Shown one piece after another: positions 27,701-35,620 of a stretch of DNA of 64,000 bases. The stretch is from Bosea sp. BIWAKO-01 (GTDB lineage Bacteria; Pseudomonadota; Alphaproteobacteria; Rhizobiales; Beijerinckiaceae). Positions within the stretch are counted from its first letter, which is position 1. Every line of letters begins with the position of its first letter. The stretch is taken from NCBI RefSeq assembly GCF_001748145.1, contig NZ_BCQA01000001.1, positions 1,178,001-1,242,000 on the forward strand, read 5' to 3'. A program made the translations under genes and the position numbers. Below the pieces are notes generated by a model that did no database searches, was not told the DNA's origin, and was given only the letters and a program-made list of their open reading frames with translations.

Positions 27701-28464
27701 TAACCCATTCCATTTTCCGCAATCGCGACCCAATCCTCGGTCGTGCGCGCCGGGATCGGGATGGCGGCGAGCCGCGCGCGCTCGCTGCGCCGGGCCGCAC
27801 CATCGAGGCGGGTCGCCGGCAGACCACGGAACAGACCGCGCAGCTCCATATAGAACAGCATCTGCTCGCGATCGTCGGACCTCACGAGAACGGTCTTGGT
27901 CGGACGTTCTCCGATACGCGCCGTTGCGCCTTCTCCTTGCTGGACCGTGACCGAGCCCTGGGGGTTGCTGAATTCGACCGTGCCTTCCAGCACGATCAGG
28001 GACGTGCGGTCGCCCTGGACGGACAGCGACCAGTCGGTGCCGCGGATCGCGGCCGAGGCGGCCGGCGTCTTTACGGTCACCCCGGTACCGCCGCGCGAGG
28101 CACGCGCCCAGACATTGCCATTCGGCACTGTCAGCTCGGTCGTGCCTGTCCCTGCCGCGACCTGGTTGACGACAAGCGTGGATTGGCGCCCCACGCGAAT
28201 GGTCGTCTGGTCCTGAAAAGTGATGCCGAGCGTCCCGATCTCACCGGTGCGCAGTGTATCGCCACCAATCACCTCCTGGCGCACGACGGCCGGGTGCCAG
28301 CGCGGCTCTCGCTGCAGCTGGAGTTCCTCGCCTCCCTTTGCGGAGACGATGGCGCCGGCGCGAGGGGTCGATCGCGCCAAAGGCTCTTGCGCGGAACCTG
28401 CCGTCGACGTTGCGGCCACAACCATGAGGCCGGCAAATCCCCGGCGAACGACGCGGCGGAACAT
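24715..28464 (-). CDS. FecR-TPR-outer membrane beta-barrel fusion protein
   Basis: This 1249-residue exported protein has a signal peptide (about 1-25), then a FecR domain (about 45-175, with LTVPNGNVWARAS, VTVKTPAASAAIRGTDWSL and VLEGTVEF). A long TPR region follows (about 310-640, including DGALWNGLGLAENARDAP and DDPVAYANLATLLLDQSR), and then a C-terminal region rich in alternating aromatic strands (about 700-1249) that ends in LKVRF, a typical outer-membrane insertion signal. No TonB-box or plug domain is visible, so the barrel is not a standard TonB receptor. ATG at 28464 (MFRRVV) is preferred to the TTG at 28488. It precedes and is coupled to the CHASE2 cyclase. Confidence 0.85.
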   Translation of the reverse strand: MFRRVVRRGFAGLMVVAATSTAGSAQEPLARSTPRAGAIVSAKGGEELQLQREPRWHPAVVRQEVIGGDTLRTGEIGTLGITFQDQTTIRVGRQSTLVVNQVAAGTGTTELTVPNGNVWARASRGGTGVTVKTPAASAAIRGTDWSLSVQGDRTSLIVLEGTVEFSNPQGSVTVQQGEGATARIGERPTKTVLVRSDDREQMLFYMELRGLFRGLPATRLDGAARRSERARLAAIPIPARTTEDWVAIAENGMGYDPREIVLQAVAEARRRLGQRPAFIPGPDEDWTAARRDTGRTQANRSSQSARLDLVEAMLAGSAKRYKEAAALFARAARGTTGRQQLTARCGYYAAATMAEPKRVLPMPRVGGADQNVCAAYVLGFGKGLEEAATVLRQTEKAAPRHLLSSLLSAQVSLLLNRRDEMRATVERMRATDPDSPETLLASGYLKSSIDSDLDGAVADFKRGTEVAPGDGALWNGLGLAENARDAPLEAERALRQAIAVDPDDPVAYANLATLLLDQSRVDEAGRLIEKALALDPSLDAAYTAKGRYYLQKGDMAKALEFTLAGSAANPADAQSLLAVAITQYQSGDLEVAGQALDNADRLDKNDPVISIARTAIAVDQLDADAAITNAREAVRRYRNRGGYFAALATTKTGGSYLGQAYRLLSLEDWGRYYTDRVADPFSATSYFDQSAARRARPLFSRPTLDQIEGGTADVAGNLILQGLFFDPLAVSGRIGRIDLLRRPFIDTEFGGSLVRRNGRNGWQSEATVQAFSNEPVPTSVSLSYSRIETGDRRGRAGGEDGQSAAAFVGIAPSAADRFLLWGTVNSAKPDLIAPAINLFDADTNSVKTYQAGAGWSHTFGYRNVLTGAVVATRADQSQRRSVTNSAVIVDPTFGPFFLLLDTRERKATKVDSVTAALSHTFGFGDFTLRSGLEGQNGRIRNYIAQGATVSIPLLEFLESNDTFDATRSSFRAGRAYTNLQWQPSDKIQIEGGIQVLGADMGPARSKTYADPRIGIAVSPIDNHWLRAAWRRDTELPNGFTLSPVTTVGLVPNALPTQLGGSKETVALRWDAEWTQNIFTAVEYQSQRARNLRVDFPDTLDGFDLNKARIDYVTATANIWLTHGIGVFGTIGMANSNTIDANGLEVDVPFVPRRFARAGLTFVHPSRIKFLVIENYIGERYDSPGGVKLDPFWTTDLAASYETPDRRFLLGLSLLNVFDRRYDQVAARVGTSEAILGAGRTIAASLKVRF

Positions 28465-28589
28465 GGTGAAGCCCCCGGAGCAATCCAAAACCGTCTAACT
28501 AGCTTTTGCTGGTTACAGGTATTAGGGGATGGCCCATCGCCTGACTGTGCCTTTTACACAACACAGACAAGCTGATTTCCATGCTCCGA

Positions 28590-29075
28590 TTAAAGGGATT
28601 TCGCCAAGGAGATGGCCCATGTCCACGGGATTGCAGTCAACAGGAGTGCAATCAGACCCCGTTTGAGGCAGCGAAACTTCGAACGCAGTATCCTGGCGTT
28701 GACGTAACACTGGTTCAAAACGTCATCGAGGTATTCTTCTTCTGTCATCTTGACGAATCGAGAACGAAACTCGTCCTGCGGAAGACCTGCGACAGTTCCG
28801 AAAAAGGAAAGCGAAGGTTTTCCCGCCCGCAGGCGAGGAATCTGCCCGCGCATCAGCTGGTACAGAACCGTCGCGAACCCGCCCGCCGCAACGACCAGCG
28901 CAAAGGTGAAAATGCCGTTCCATTGCTTTACAGCAGGCGTTGCAGCCGAAAGCGCGCCCATCATAGCAACTGTGATGCCCATCAGCCCGGCGCTGCGGCT
29001 ATCATGCCGCCCGATCCAGTCGATCATCTGCGAAAGCGACTTCTCGGCCCGCTCCCTGACCCAGTCCTCAGCCAT
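28590..29075 (-). CDS. PycTM-like (Pycsar effector, DUF5706-like) membrane protein
   Basis: The 161-residue protein has three hydrophobic helices (about 30-50, 54-75 and 140-161). The first helix begins after IGRHDSRSAGLMG, resembling the AD-x-KA-x-x-LLG start of Pycsar effectors. The loop has PSLSFFGTVAGLPQDEF and the third helix is preceded by EEYLDDVLNQCYVNARILR-SKF, the charged pattern I associate with DUF5706/PycTM. In Pycsar defence, a cyclase makes a cyclic nucleotide on infection and PycTM then damages the membrane. Here the gene lies upstream of a FecR-barrel gene and a CHASE2 cyclase on the same strand, 125 nt before the former. The family call is by pattern memory; the pairing with the cyclase is inferred. 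Confidence 0.6.
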   Translation of the reverse strand: MAEDWVRERAEKSLSQMIDWIGRHDSRSAGLMGITVAMMGALSAATPAVKQWNGIFTFALVVAAGGFATVLYQLMRGQIPRLRAGKPSLSFFGTVAGLPQDEFRSRFVKMTEEEYLDDVLNQCYVNARILRSKFRCLKRGLIALLLTAIPWTWAISLAKSL

Positions 29076-29211
29076 TTCCTGCCCTCGCCCCCACCAAGTC
29101 CCTTTGCGTCAATCCACAATCACGTGCAAGTGCCCTCGGTATCGACCTGACATCATCGTGCGAGAGATCGACATCCTCGCTCATTCCATCGCGAGATCAG
29201 GCCTCACGGCG

Positions 29212-29225
29212 ATTCCAGCTGGAAT
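29212..29225. repeat. 14-bp perfect palindrome upstream of the PycTM-like gene
   Basis: ATTCCAGCTGGAAT is a perfect palindrome 5 bp beyond the stop of the CGNR regulator gene and 137 bp upstream of the PycTM-like start. It has no loop, so it is a better candidate for an operator than a terminator. Confidence 0.45.
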
Positions 29226-29230
29226 ACGCT

Positions 29231-29869
29231 TCAGCTGGCTTCGAACTTCCGCGCTCGAAACGCGCGCATCTTGGCGCGGTTCCCGCACACCTCCATCTCG
29301 CACCAGCGCCGCCGGCGATTCTTGGTCGTGTCGAACATGAGCCAGCCGCAATGGTCGCCCTCGCAACGCTTGACCCGTGCGAGATCTTGCTGGGTCATCA
29401 CGGTGAGAGCCGAGAGCGCAATCGGCCCGAGCACCGCCTCGACGAGGGCCGTGTGCGGGTCCCATGTCCAGGCAAATCCACCGCCGGAGGTCGAGAGCCG
29501 CGCCCGGCTCAGGCAATGGGCATGAGCCGCCGTCAGCGCTGCGCGATCCTCCTCCCGCGGCATATCACGCCGGGCCAATGCCGCGCCGATCTCGTAGATG
29601 GTTTCCCGGAGCGCATGGGCCTCGCTCAGCAGCCGGGAAGCGAGAACCTCGTCGGCAGCGACCATTGCCAGGGCCGCATCCCTGTCCGTGTCACTGAGCA
29701 GTTTTGCGAGATGCGCCCAGAGGACGATATCGGACCCGTTGTGCAGATACTCGGCATGCTGCGACCCTCCCCGATCCGCGACAGAATTGACAAAATCGAA
29801 GGCGAGCTCGCTGGCGATAAGCGGCAGGCTTCCAGCGCGACTGGGGGGCAGTGGGTCATTGGCGTCCAT
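29231..29869 (-). CDS. ABATE/CGNR zinc-finger transcription factor
   Basis: The 212-residue protein has the N-terminal ABATE-type domain (ASELAFDFVNSVADRGG) and a C-terminal CGNR zinc finger. The four cysteines are in RVKRCEGDHCGWLMFD and RRRWCEMEVCGNRAKM, with the signature CGNR. Such proteins are thought to be DNA-binding regulators that sense a small ligand through the N-terminal domain. It is the first gene of the minus-strand group PycTM / FecR-barrel / cyclase, with a 155-bp gap to the next gene. A perfect CCCTTTAAAGGG palindrome lies about 15 bp upstream of its ATG. Confidence 0.9.
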   Translation of the reverse strand: MDANDPLPPSRAGSLPLIASELAFDFVNSVADRGGSQHAEYLHNGSDIVLWAHLAKLLSDTDRDAALAMVAADEVLASRLLSEAHALRETIYEIGAALARRDMPREEDRAALTAAHAHCLSRARLSTSGGGFAWTWDPHTALVEAVLGPIALSALTVMTQQDLARVKRCEGDHCGWLMFDTTKNRRRRWCEMEVCGNRAKMRAFRARKFEAS

Positions 29870-29883
29870 GTAACCGCCTATAC

Positions 29884-29895
29884 CCCTTTAAAGGG
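29884..29895. promoter_or_regulatory. palindromic operator candidate of the CGNR regulator
   Basis: CCCTTTAAAGGG is a perfect 12-bp palindrome. On the minus strand it is followed directly by GGTATAGG, which resembles a -10 element, and then by the CGNR start codon at 29869. The position suits autoregulation; binding is inferred. Confidence 0.4.
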
Positions 29896-30038
29896 TTCTA
29901 TCAAGCGCTTTTCCTCCCGCTCTCCCTGTACTGGAGACCAGCGGGCCATTCGCCCCTTGGGGGCTTCTGGCCATGCTGCGGGCGCTGCCACGGACCGCAT
30001 CCCGTACCTTGCAGACAGGCTGGGACAGCAGTGCGATT

Positions 30039-31293
30039 TCAGCAGGGAGGCACCGCCGCAACCCTTTCGAGCCGTTCGAAACACAGTTCGAGTTCGGCGT
30101 CGGTCACGGTCATGGGCAGAGAAAAGCCGATACTTGCAGGCCCCTTGGACGTCGTGGAGAGACCGAGTTCGAAACAGCGCGACACGAGGTGGCCCGCGAA
30201 TGCCGGCCCGGGTTTCATGCCGAAGGCGGCAGGATCGAACTCGATGGCGAGCAGCAACCCGCAGCCTCGTACACCGAGAATGGCGGGGACCTCGCTCGCA
30301 AGAGCGGCGATGCGCGACCTGATGCGCCGCTCAAGCTCGACAGCGCGCCCCACCAACCCGTCCCGCTCGACGATTTCGATCATGGTCAGGGCGGCTCGCG
30401 TGGTGAGCGGGTTCTTCTCATGCGTGTAGTGGCCGAGATCGAGCTCGGGGGCGATGTCCAGCCGCGCGTCGGCGATGACGGCGGCGATCGGCAGGACCCC
30501 GCCGCCCAGTGCCTTGCCAAGCACCACCGCGTCGGGAATGGCGCCGACATGTTCGAAGGCGAAGAAGCGGCCGGTCTTGCCGAGGCCGGAGGGAATCTCG
30601 TCGAAGATCAGCAGCGCGCCGTGCCGGTTGCAGAGATCGCGCACCTCGGCCCAGAGTCCGTCCGGCGGAACATGGCAATTGGAGCGGATCGGCTCGGCGA
30701 CGACGGCCGCGATGCCGGTCTCGGACGCCCCGAAGGCTTCGCGCATCTCCGCCAGCATGCGCTGCGCTCCGTCCGGCGCCCCAATAGGGCGTCACGTGCC
30801 GACGCCCCTGCAGGAGCGGGCCGAGGCGCGGGTCCACCGCGGCTTTCGACAGGCCGAAGGCGCCGAAGCCGTGCCCGTGATAGGAGCCCTCCAGCGAGAT
30901 CGTCTCGTGGCGGCCCGTCGTCACGCGCGCGAGCTTCAGCGCGATCTCCATGGCGTCCGAACCGCCGGTCGCGAAGAGAACCTTGGCGCGCGCACCGGGC
31001 CAGTGCGCCAGCAGCTTCTCGGCCAGCCCAACTGCGGGTTCGTTGGTGAAACGGCGCGGCGAGAAGGGCAACGTGTCGAGCTGACGCTTCAACGCCGCAA
31101 TCACCTCGGGGTGACCATGCCCGATATGGTGCACGGTGTTGCCGTGCAGGTCGATGAAGCGCCGCCCCTCGCCGTCTTCGAGCCAGATGCCCTCCGCTGC
31201 GCGCAGTGCCGACAGGCAGGGGCTCGATCCCTTCTGGTGGAAGAAGGCGGTTGCGTCGCGCGATACGAGATCGTGTTCCATGGCCATCGTCAT
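30039..31293 (-). pseudogene. frameshifted class III aminotransferase-fold PLP enzyme (PbfA candidate)
   Basis: Two overlapping frames make one enzyme. The N-terminal part (from the ATG at 31293) reads to HVTPYWGA with FATGGSDAMEIALKLAR and GSYHGHGFGAF. The C-terminal part begins around 30773 with DGAQRMLAEMREAF and has LLIFDEIPSGLGKTG and the PLP Lys in VVLGKALGGG. The frame breaks between 30771 and 30777, where one extra base (or two missing) separates GCC from GAC. The start overlaps the permease stop by 4 nt (ATGA). In 2-aminoethylphosphonate clusters this position is held by a PLP ammonia-lyase (PbfA) or an aminotransferase. A sequencing error is possible; otherwise the enzyme is lost. 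Confidence 0.8.
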
Positions 31294-33413
31294 TTCGAGA
31301 ATGCTGAAAAGCGCCGCAAGGTGAGCCGCCGCAGTGGCGAGAGCCGGCGCCGGCCGGGCTCCCGGCGCTTCTCGATCAATCTTGCAAGGCCGATGGCCGC
31401 CAGCGCGAAGGCCAGCAGGACGAGGCTCTTGGCGGCGGCATAGCCGAATTCACCGGAGCTGGCGTGGTTGAAGATCGCGACCGAAGCGAGCTTGTGATTG
31501 CCTGAGACCAGGAAGATGACCGAGGACAGTGTCGTCAGCGCGTCGATGAAGACATAGAGCATGCCGAGCAGCAGGGCCGGCAGCAAGATCGGCAGCGTGA
31601 CGTTCACGAAGCGCAGGACGAGGCCGGCGCCGAGACTTTCCGCGGCTTCGTCGATGGAACCATCGACGCGCTGCAGGGCTGCGCGGGCGGCCAGCACGCC
31701 GACGAAGATGTTCGAGAACAGGATATTGATGACCAGGATCGCCGAGGTGCCGGTCAGCGACAGGGCCGGAATGCCGAAGGGGATGTTGAAGGCGACGATA
31801 TAACCGATGCCGAAGATGATGCCGGGCAGGATCGCCGGCACCAGTACGAGGAAGACGATGAGATTGGCGCCCGGCGGCCGCAGGCGCTCGACGACATAGG
31901 CGATCACCACCGCGAACAACCCGCCCACAGGGCCGGCGATCAGGCCGATGCGCAGGCTTTCCCAGACGAGATCCAGACCGCGCTCGGAGCTGCCATAGCC
32001 TGTGCCGGCAAGGCCGACCTTTGCGCCTTCTCCCGTGAAATGGCCGAGTGTCAGGCTCCAGTCGGTGCCCCAGACCTTTGTCACGGCGCCCAGCGCCATG
32101 GTGCCATAGACCGCGAAGATGAGCGCGCCGACCAGCCCGGCCAGTGCGGCCAGGCCGATACGCCAGGAGCGCGGCATGGGCAGCTCGGAGCGTCCCGCAA
32201 TGCTCGCGCTCGAATAGCCCTTGCGGCGCCCGAACAACTCGAGGCCGAGATAGAGCAGCAGAGAGGGGATGATCAGCCAGACACAGAGCGCGGCTGCGAG
32301 CGGCGTATTCCTGTAGGCGGTGATCTCGTCATAGACGATGCCGGCGAGAACAGGGGTATCGCGGCCGAGAATGAGCGGATTGCCGAAATCCGTAAGGCTC
32401 ATGATGAAGACGAGCACGATCGCGCGTTTGATCGCGGGCCATGCCAGCGGCAACGTGACATGGCGAAAGGTGGTGAAGTGACCAGCGCCAAGCCCGGCAG
32501 CCGCCTCGTCGATACGCCCGTCCTGCCGGCGCAGGACGTTGTCGAGAATGATCAGCGTCGCCGGCATGAAGGACAATGTCTGTGCCAGCAGGACGCCGAG
32601 AAGGCCGTAGAGATTGGTCTCGTCGGCATCGATCAGCCCGAGGCCACGGTCGAGCAGCGAATGCGTCACCAGTCCGCGCCGGCCGAACAGCATCACGGTC
32701 GCGGTCGCGATCAGGACCGGTGGTGCGACCAACGGCATCAGGAAGACGCCCCGCATCACGGAGGGCCAGGGCACGCCGCCGCAATTGATGCCGTAAGCCA
32801 ACGCGAAGGCCAGCGACACCGTGAAGACGACCGACAGGCCTGCGAGCGTCAGGCTGTTGAACGCGGCGTTCCGCAGATAGGAATCCTGGAAGACCTTGAG
32901 GTAGTGGTCGAGCCCCCAGCGCTCCTCTGAGCCATTGCGCAGCGTGTCGAACGCCTGTTGGCCGATCAGGCCCTTCACCCTGAAGGCGAGCGCGGTCCGC
33001 TTATGCAGCATCACATGCGCGATCGCCTGATGATCGGCCACCTCGGCCCTGTCCTGCGGTTCCAGAGCGGCGAGCGCGGCCTGCATCGCCCCGGCCTGTT
33101 CGGAATAGGGCGCGCCACGATCCCATGGCGGTGTCAGCCCGGCGAGCCGGAATGCGGTCGCGCTCGCTTCGACGCGCTCAGGCTCGGTCGCCGTCTCGCT
33201 CCAGCGGCGCATCAGGGCCGCCCTGTCTTCCGTCGGCAACTGGTCCAGAGCCTCGACCGTGACCTCCTTCAGGCGCGCCGGCGGCATCGGACCGGAGATG
33301 ACGAAGCTATTGACCAGTACGGCGCCAATCGGCACGCCGATGAAGACCAGCAGCAGCAGCGCGACGACGCCGCTCGCGAGCGCACGTGGCACTTGGCGCA
33401 GCAGGCGCGTCAC
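31290..33413 (-). CDS. fused ABC permease, 2-aminoethylphosphonate type
   Basis: The 707-residue inner-membrane protein carries two permease halves in one chain. Each half has an EAA loop for the ATPase: DEAAAGLGAGHFTTFRHVTLP and DEAAESLGAGLVLRFVNVTLP, in order. About a dozen hydrophobic helices are visible. Residues about 40-165 form a hydrophilic insert between the first and second helices, which is long for this family. GTG at 33413 overlaps the ATPase stop (GTGA). The gene order substrate-binding protein, ATPase, fused permease, PLP enzyme is that of putative 2-aminoethylphosphonate uptake operons; the substrate itself is inferred. Confidence 0.85.
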   Translation of the reverse strand: MTRLLRQVPRALASGVVALLLLVFIGVPIGAVLVNSFVISGPMPPARLKEVTVEALDQLPTEDRAALMRRWSETATEPERVEASATAFRLAGLTPPWDRGAPYSEQAGAMQAALAALEPQDRAEVADHQAIAHVMLHKRTALAFRVKGLIGQQAFDTLRNGSEERWGLDHYLKVFQDSYLRNAAFNSLTLAGLSVVFTVSLAFALAYGINCGGVPWPSVMRGVFLMPLVAPPVLIATATVMLFGRRGLVTHSLLDRGLGLIDADETNLYGLLGVLLAQTLSFMPATLIILDNVLRRQDGRIDEAAAGLGAGHFTTFRHVTLPLAWPAIKRAIVLVFIMSLTDFGNPLILGRDTPVLAGIVYDEITAYRNTPLAAALCVWLIIPSLLLYLGLELFGRRKGYSSASIAGRSELPMPRSWRIGLAALAGLVGALIFAVYGTMALGAVTKVWGTDWSLTLGHFTGEGAKVGLAGTGYGSSERGLDLVWESLRIGLIAGPVGGLFAVVIAYVVERLRPPGANLIVFLVLVPAILPGIIFGIGYIVAFNIPFGIPALSLTGTSAILVINILFSNIFVGVLAARAALQRVDGSIDEAAESLGAGLVLRFVNVTLPILLPALLLGMLYVFIDALTTLSSVIFLVSGNHKLASVAIFNHASSGEFGYAAAKSLVLLAFALAAIGLARLIEKRREPGRRRLSPLRRLTLRRFSAFSK

Positions 33414-34555
33414 GGCCGTCCGCGCCCGGGAATGAGCGCCGCGCGGCGCTGATCTGGAAGGATGACGACCGGAGCGCCGCGGGCGCCAAGCCGCTCGGCC
33501 TCATACGAGGGGCAGTCGGCGATGACGGTACGCCCTGAGTCGAGCGTTACGGTGAGGCGCACGACGGCACCGAGAAAGGCCGAGCCCGCGATCCGCCCGG
33601 AGAGGCCAGTCACTCCAGAATTGGCAGTTGCGGTGACCGTAATATGCTCTGGCCGGTAGACCGCGGTGACGCGTTCGCCGGCTCTGACATCGGATGGAAG
33701 CGCCATCGGCCAGAATTCGCCATAGGCGTCCAGGCCGCCGGCGACTGCATTCCCTTCGATCAGATTCGACACGCCGATGAACTGAGCGACGAAGTGGGAA
33801 ATAGGCCGGTGATAGATTTCGGCCGGCGTACCGATCTGCTCGAAACGGCCATTGCGCATGACCGCGACCCTGTCGGACAGGGCCAGGGCCTCTTCCTGAT
33901 CATGCGTCACGTAGAGCGTGGTGATGCCGAGCCTGTCGACGATCGACCGCAGCTCATTGCGCAGCTTGACGCGGATACGGGCATCGAGAGCCGACATCGG
34001 CTCGTCGAGCAGCAGCACCTCGGGATCGGACGCGAGCGCGCGCGCCAGCGCGACGCGCTGCTGCTGGCCGCCGGACAACTCGTGCGGATAGCGTTCGAGT
34101 AGCTTCTCCATTTCGACGAGCCGCGCCAGTTCCGCGACACGGCGCTCCCGTTCATCGCGGCCGCGCGCGGCGATCGTGAGCGCGAAACCAATATTCTCGG
34201 CGACGGTCTTCGTCGGAAACAGCGCGTAGGACTGGAAGACGAATCCCATGCGCCGGCGCGCGGGAGCCATGTCGGTGACGTCCTCCTGCGTACGCAGGAT
34301 GCGCCCGCCATCCGGCCGCACGAAGCCGGCGATGATCCGGAGCAGGCTCGTCTTGCCGCAGCCGGAATCACCGAGCAGGGTCACGAACTCTCCCCTGGCG
34401 AGATCGAGCGTGACGGCATCGACCGCCCGCGCGGAACCACCATAGGATTTGACGATGTCGCGCACGGCCAGATGCGGCCGGCCCCTCGCGAGGGCCGGCC
34501 GCTCTGCGGCATGAGACGGGGCCGCCAGTTCGATCACGGTTGCCCGATCCGTCAC
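33410..34555 (-). CDS. ABC transporter ATP-binding protein, 2-aminoethylphosphonate type
   Basis: The 381-residue ATPase has Walker A LLGDSGCGKTSLL, signature LSGGQQQRVALARALAS, Walker B VLLLDEPMSALD and the switch His in YVTHDQEEALALS. A C-terminal TOBE-like domain (about 290-375) follows, as in the spermidine/iron/phosphonate importers. GTG at 34555 overlaps the stop of the binding-protein gene, and its own stop overlaps the permease start, so all three are translated in a chain. It drives the fused permease. Confidence 0.9.
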   Translation of the reverse strand: MTDRATVIELAAPSHAAERPALARGRPHLAVRDIVKSYGGSARAVDAVTLDLARGEFVTLLGDSGCGKTSLLRIIAGFVRPDGGRILRTQEDVTDMAPARRRMGFVFQSYALFPTKTVAENIGFALTIAARGRDERERRVAELARLVEMEKLLERYPHELSGGQQQRVALARALASDPEVLLLDEPMSALDARIRVKLRNELRSIVDRLGITTLYVTHDQEEALALSDRVAVMRNGRFEQIGTPAEIYHRPISHFVAQFIGVSNLIEGNAVAGGLDAYGEFWPMALPSDVRAGERVTAVYRPEHITVTATANSGVTGLSGRIAGSAFLGAVVRLTVTLDSGRTVIADCPSYEAERLGARGAPVVILPDQRRAALIPGRGRP

Positions 34556-35523
34556 TGCTTGAGGATGCGGCTGGCGAATTCGCGCCGGAACGCGGTCATG
34601 TCGACCGGGCGGCGCATCTGCCAGAGCGCGATCTGCTTCAGATCGACCAGGCCGTGCCCGGGCACCGCGGTCGCACCAACCACTTTGCCGAGCACCGCAG
34701 CTGCGTCCTCGCTCGCCATGAAATCGAGGAAGATCTTGGCTTCGGCCGGGTTGGGGCCGCCGGCGACGAGGCCGCCGCCCTCGGTGACATTGGGCGTGAT
34801 CCGGCCATAGACGATCTCGACCGGCTTACCCGCGGCCTTGGTCTCGAAGCACGTCGTATCGAAGGTCAGGCCGATCGCGACCTCGCCCGCGCCGGCCAGT
34901 TGCGCGCCGCCGGAGCCTCCGTCGGAATACTGGTAGACGTTCTCGTTCAAATTCTCGACGAACGTCCAACCGAACGCGTCGACGAAGGTCGTGAGGATGG
35001 CGCCGCCGGTGCCCGATTTGAGCGGAGACGGCAGCGAGATCTCCTTGCGATAGGCCGGCCTGATCAGGTCTTCCCAGGTCACGGGCATCGGAAGCCCCTT
35101 CTGCGCCAGCCGCTCCTTGTTGACGACCATGCACATCGTGGTGGCGAAGTACTTGTTGTAGAACCCGTCATCGTCGCGGAAGGCGGGCAGGATCTTCGAG
35201 CCTTTCGGCTCGTAGGGCTCGAACACGCCAGCCTGCTTGAGTTGCTCCAGAGCGGTATTGTTGACGAGATAGACGACATCGGCCTGTGGCTTGGCCTTTT
35301 CGGCGATAGCGCGCTCGGCGATCGGGCCGGTCGAACCCGATACGAACTTCACATCGATATCAGGGTGCTTTTTCTTGAAGGCGCCGACGAGCGCCGTGTT
35401 GACGCTGTCGGAAGCGTTGTAGATCACGACCTCCCTGGCGAGTGCGTGGCCGCCTGCCAGGATGAACGCTGCCGCCGCAATGGCAGCGATCCGCGGGATG
35501 CTTTTGATGCTGGGGCTTGGCAT
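34552..35523 (-). CDS. periplasmic substrate-binding protein, 2-aminoethylphosphonate type
   Basis: The 323-residue protein has a signal peptide (IAAIAAAAFILAGGHALA) and the fold of iron/phosphonate binding proteins, beginning EVVIYNASDSVNTALVGAFK and later VVYLVNNTALEQL and MASEDAAAVLGKVVG. In family terms it is the binding protein of putative 2-aminoethylphosphonate importers. It is the first gene of the operon and is divergent from a LysR regulator across 97 bp. Iron binding cannot be excluded from sequence alone, but the PLP enzyme at the end of the operon favours an amino-phosphonate. Confidence 0.85.
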   Translation of the reverse strand: MPSPSIKSIPRIAAIAAAAFILAGGHALAREVVIYNASDSVNTALVGAFKKKHPDIDVKFVSGSTGPIAERAIAEKAKPQADVVYLVNNTALEQLKQAGVFEPYEPKGSKILPAFRDDDGFYNKYFATTMCMVVNKERLAQKGLPMPVTWEDLIRPAYRKEISLPSPLKSGTGGAILTTFVDAFGWTFVENLNENVYQYSDGGSGGAQLAGAGEVAIGLTFDTTCFETKAAGKPVEIVYGRITPNVTEGGGLVAGGPNPAEAKIFLDFMASEDAAAVLGKVVGATAVPGHGLVDLKQIALWQMRRPVDMTAFRREFASRILKQ

Positions 35524-35557
35524 GAATGTCTCCGTGCCTAGGGAGTTGTCGTGATAT

Positions 35558-35610
35558 AAGTGTTGCTAAATTGTGTGACACTGGAATGAAGCTGCACTTA
35601 TTCAACACTT
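35558..35610. promoter_or_regulatory. LysR operator candidate: inverted repeat
   Basis: AAGTGTTG (35558-35565) and CAACACTT (35603-35610) are perfect 8-bp inverted arms 37 bp apart. A further partial half-site, GACACT, lies between them near 35577-35582. They fill the region between the divergent transporter operon and its LysR gene, where LysR proteins usually bind. Confidence 0.45.
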
Positions 35611-35620
35611 GGCCTGCCCC

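Noticed and set aside
26176..28575. 799-codon open frame antisense to the FecR-barrel gene
   Set aside because: The same GC shadow effect; the minus-strand protein has clear domains and a signal peptide, this one has none.
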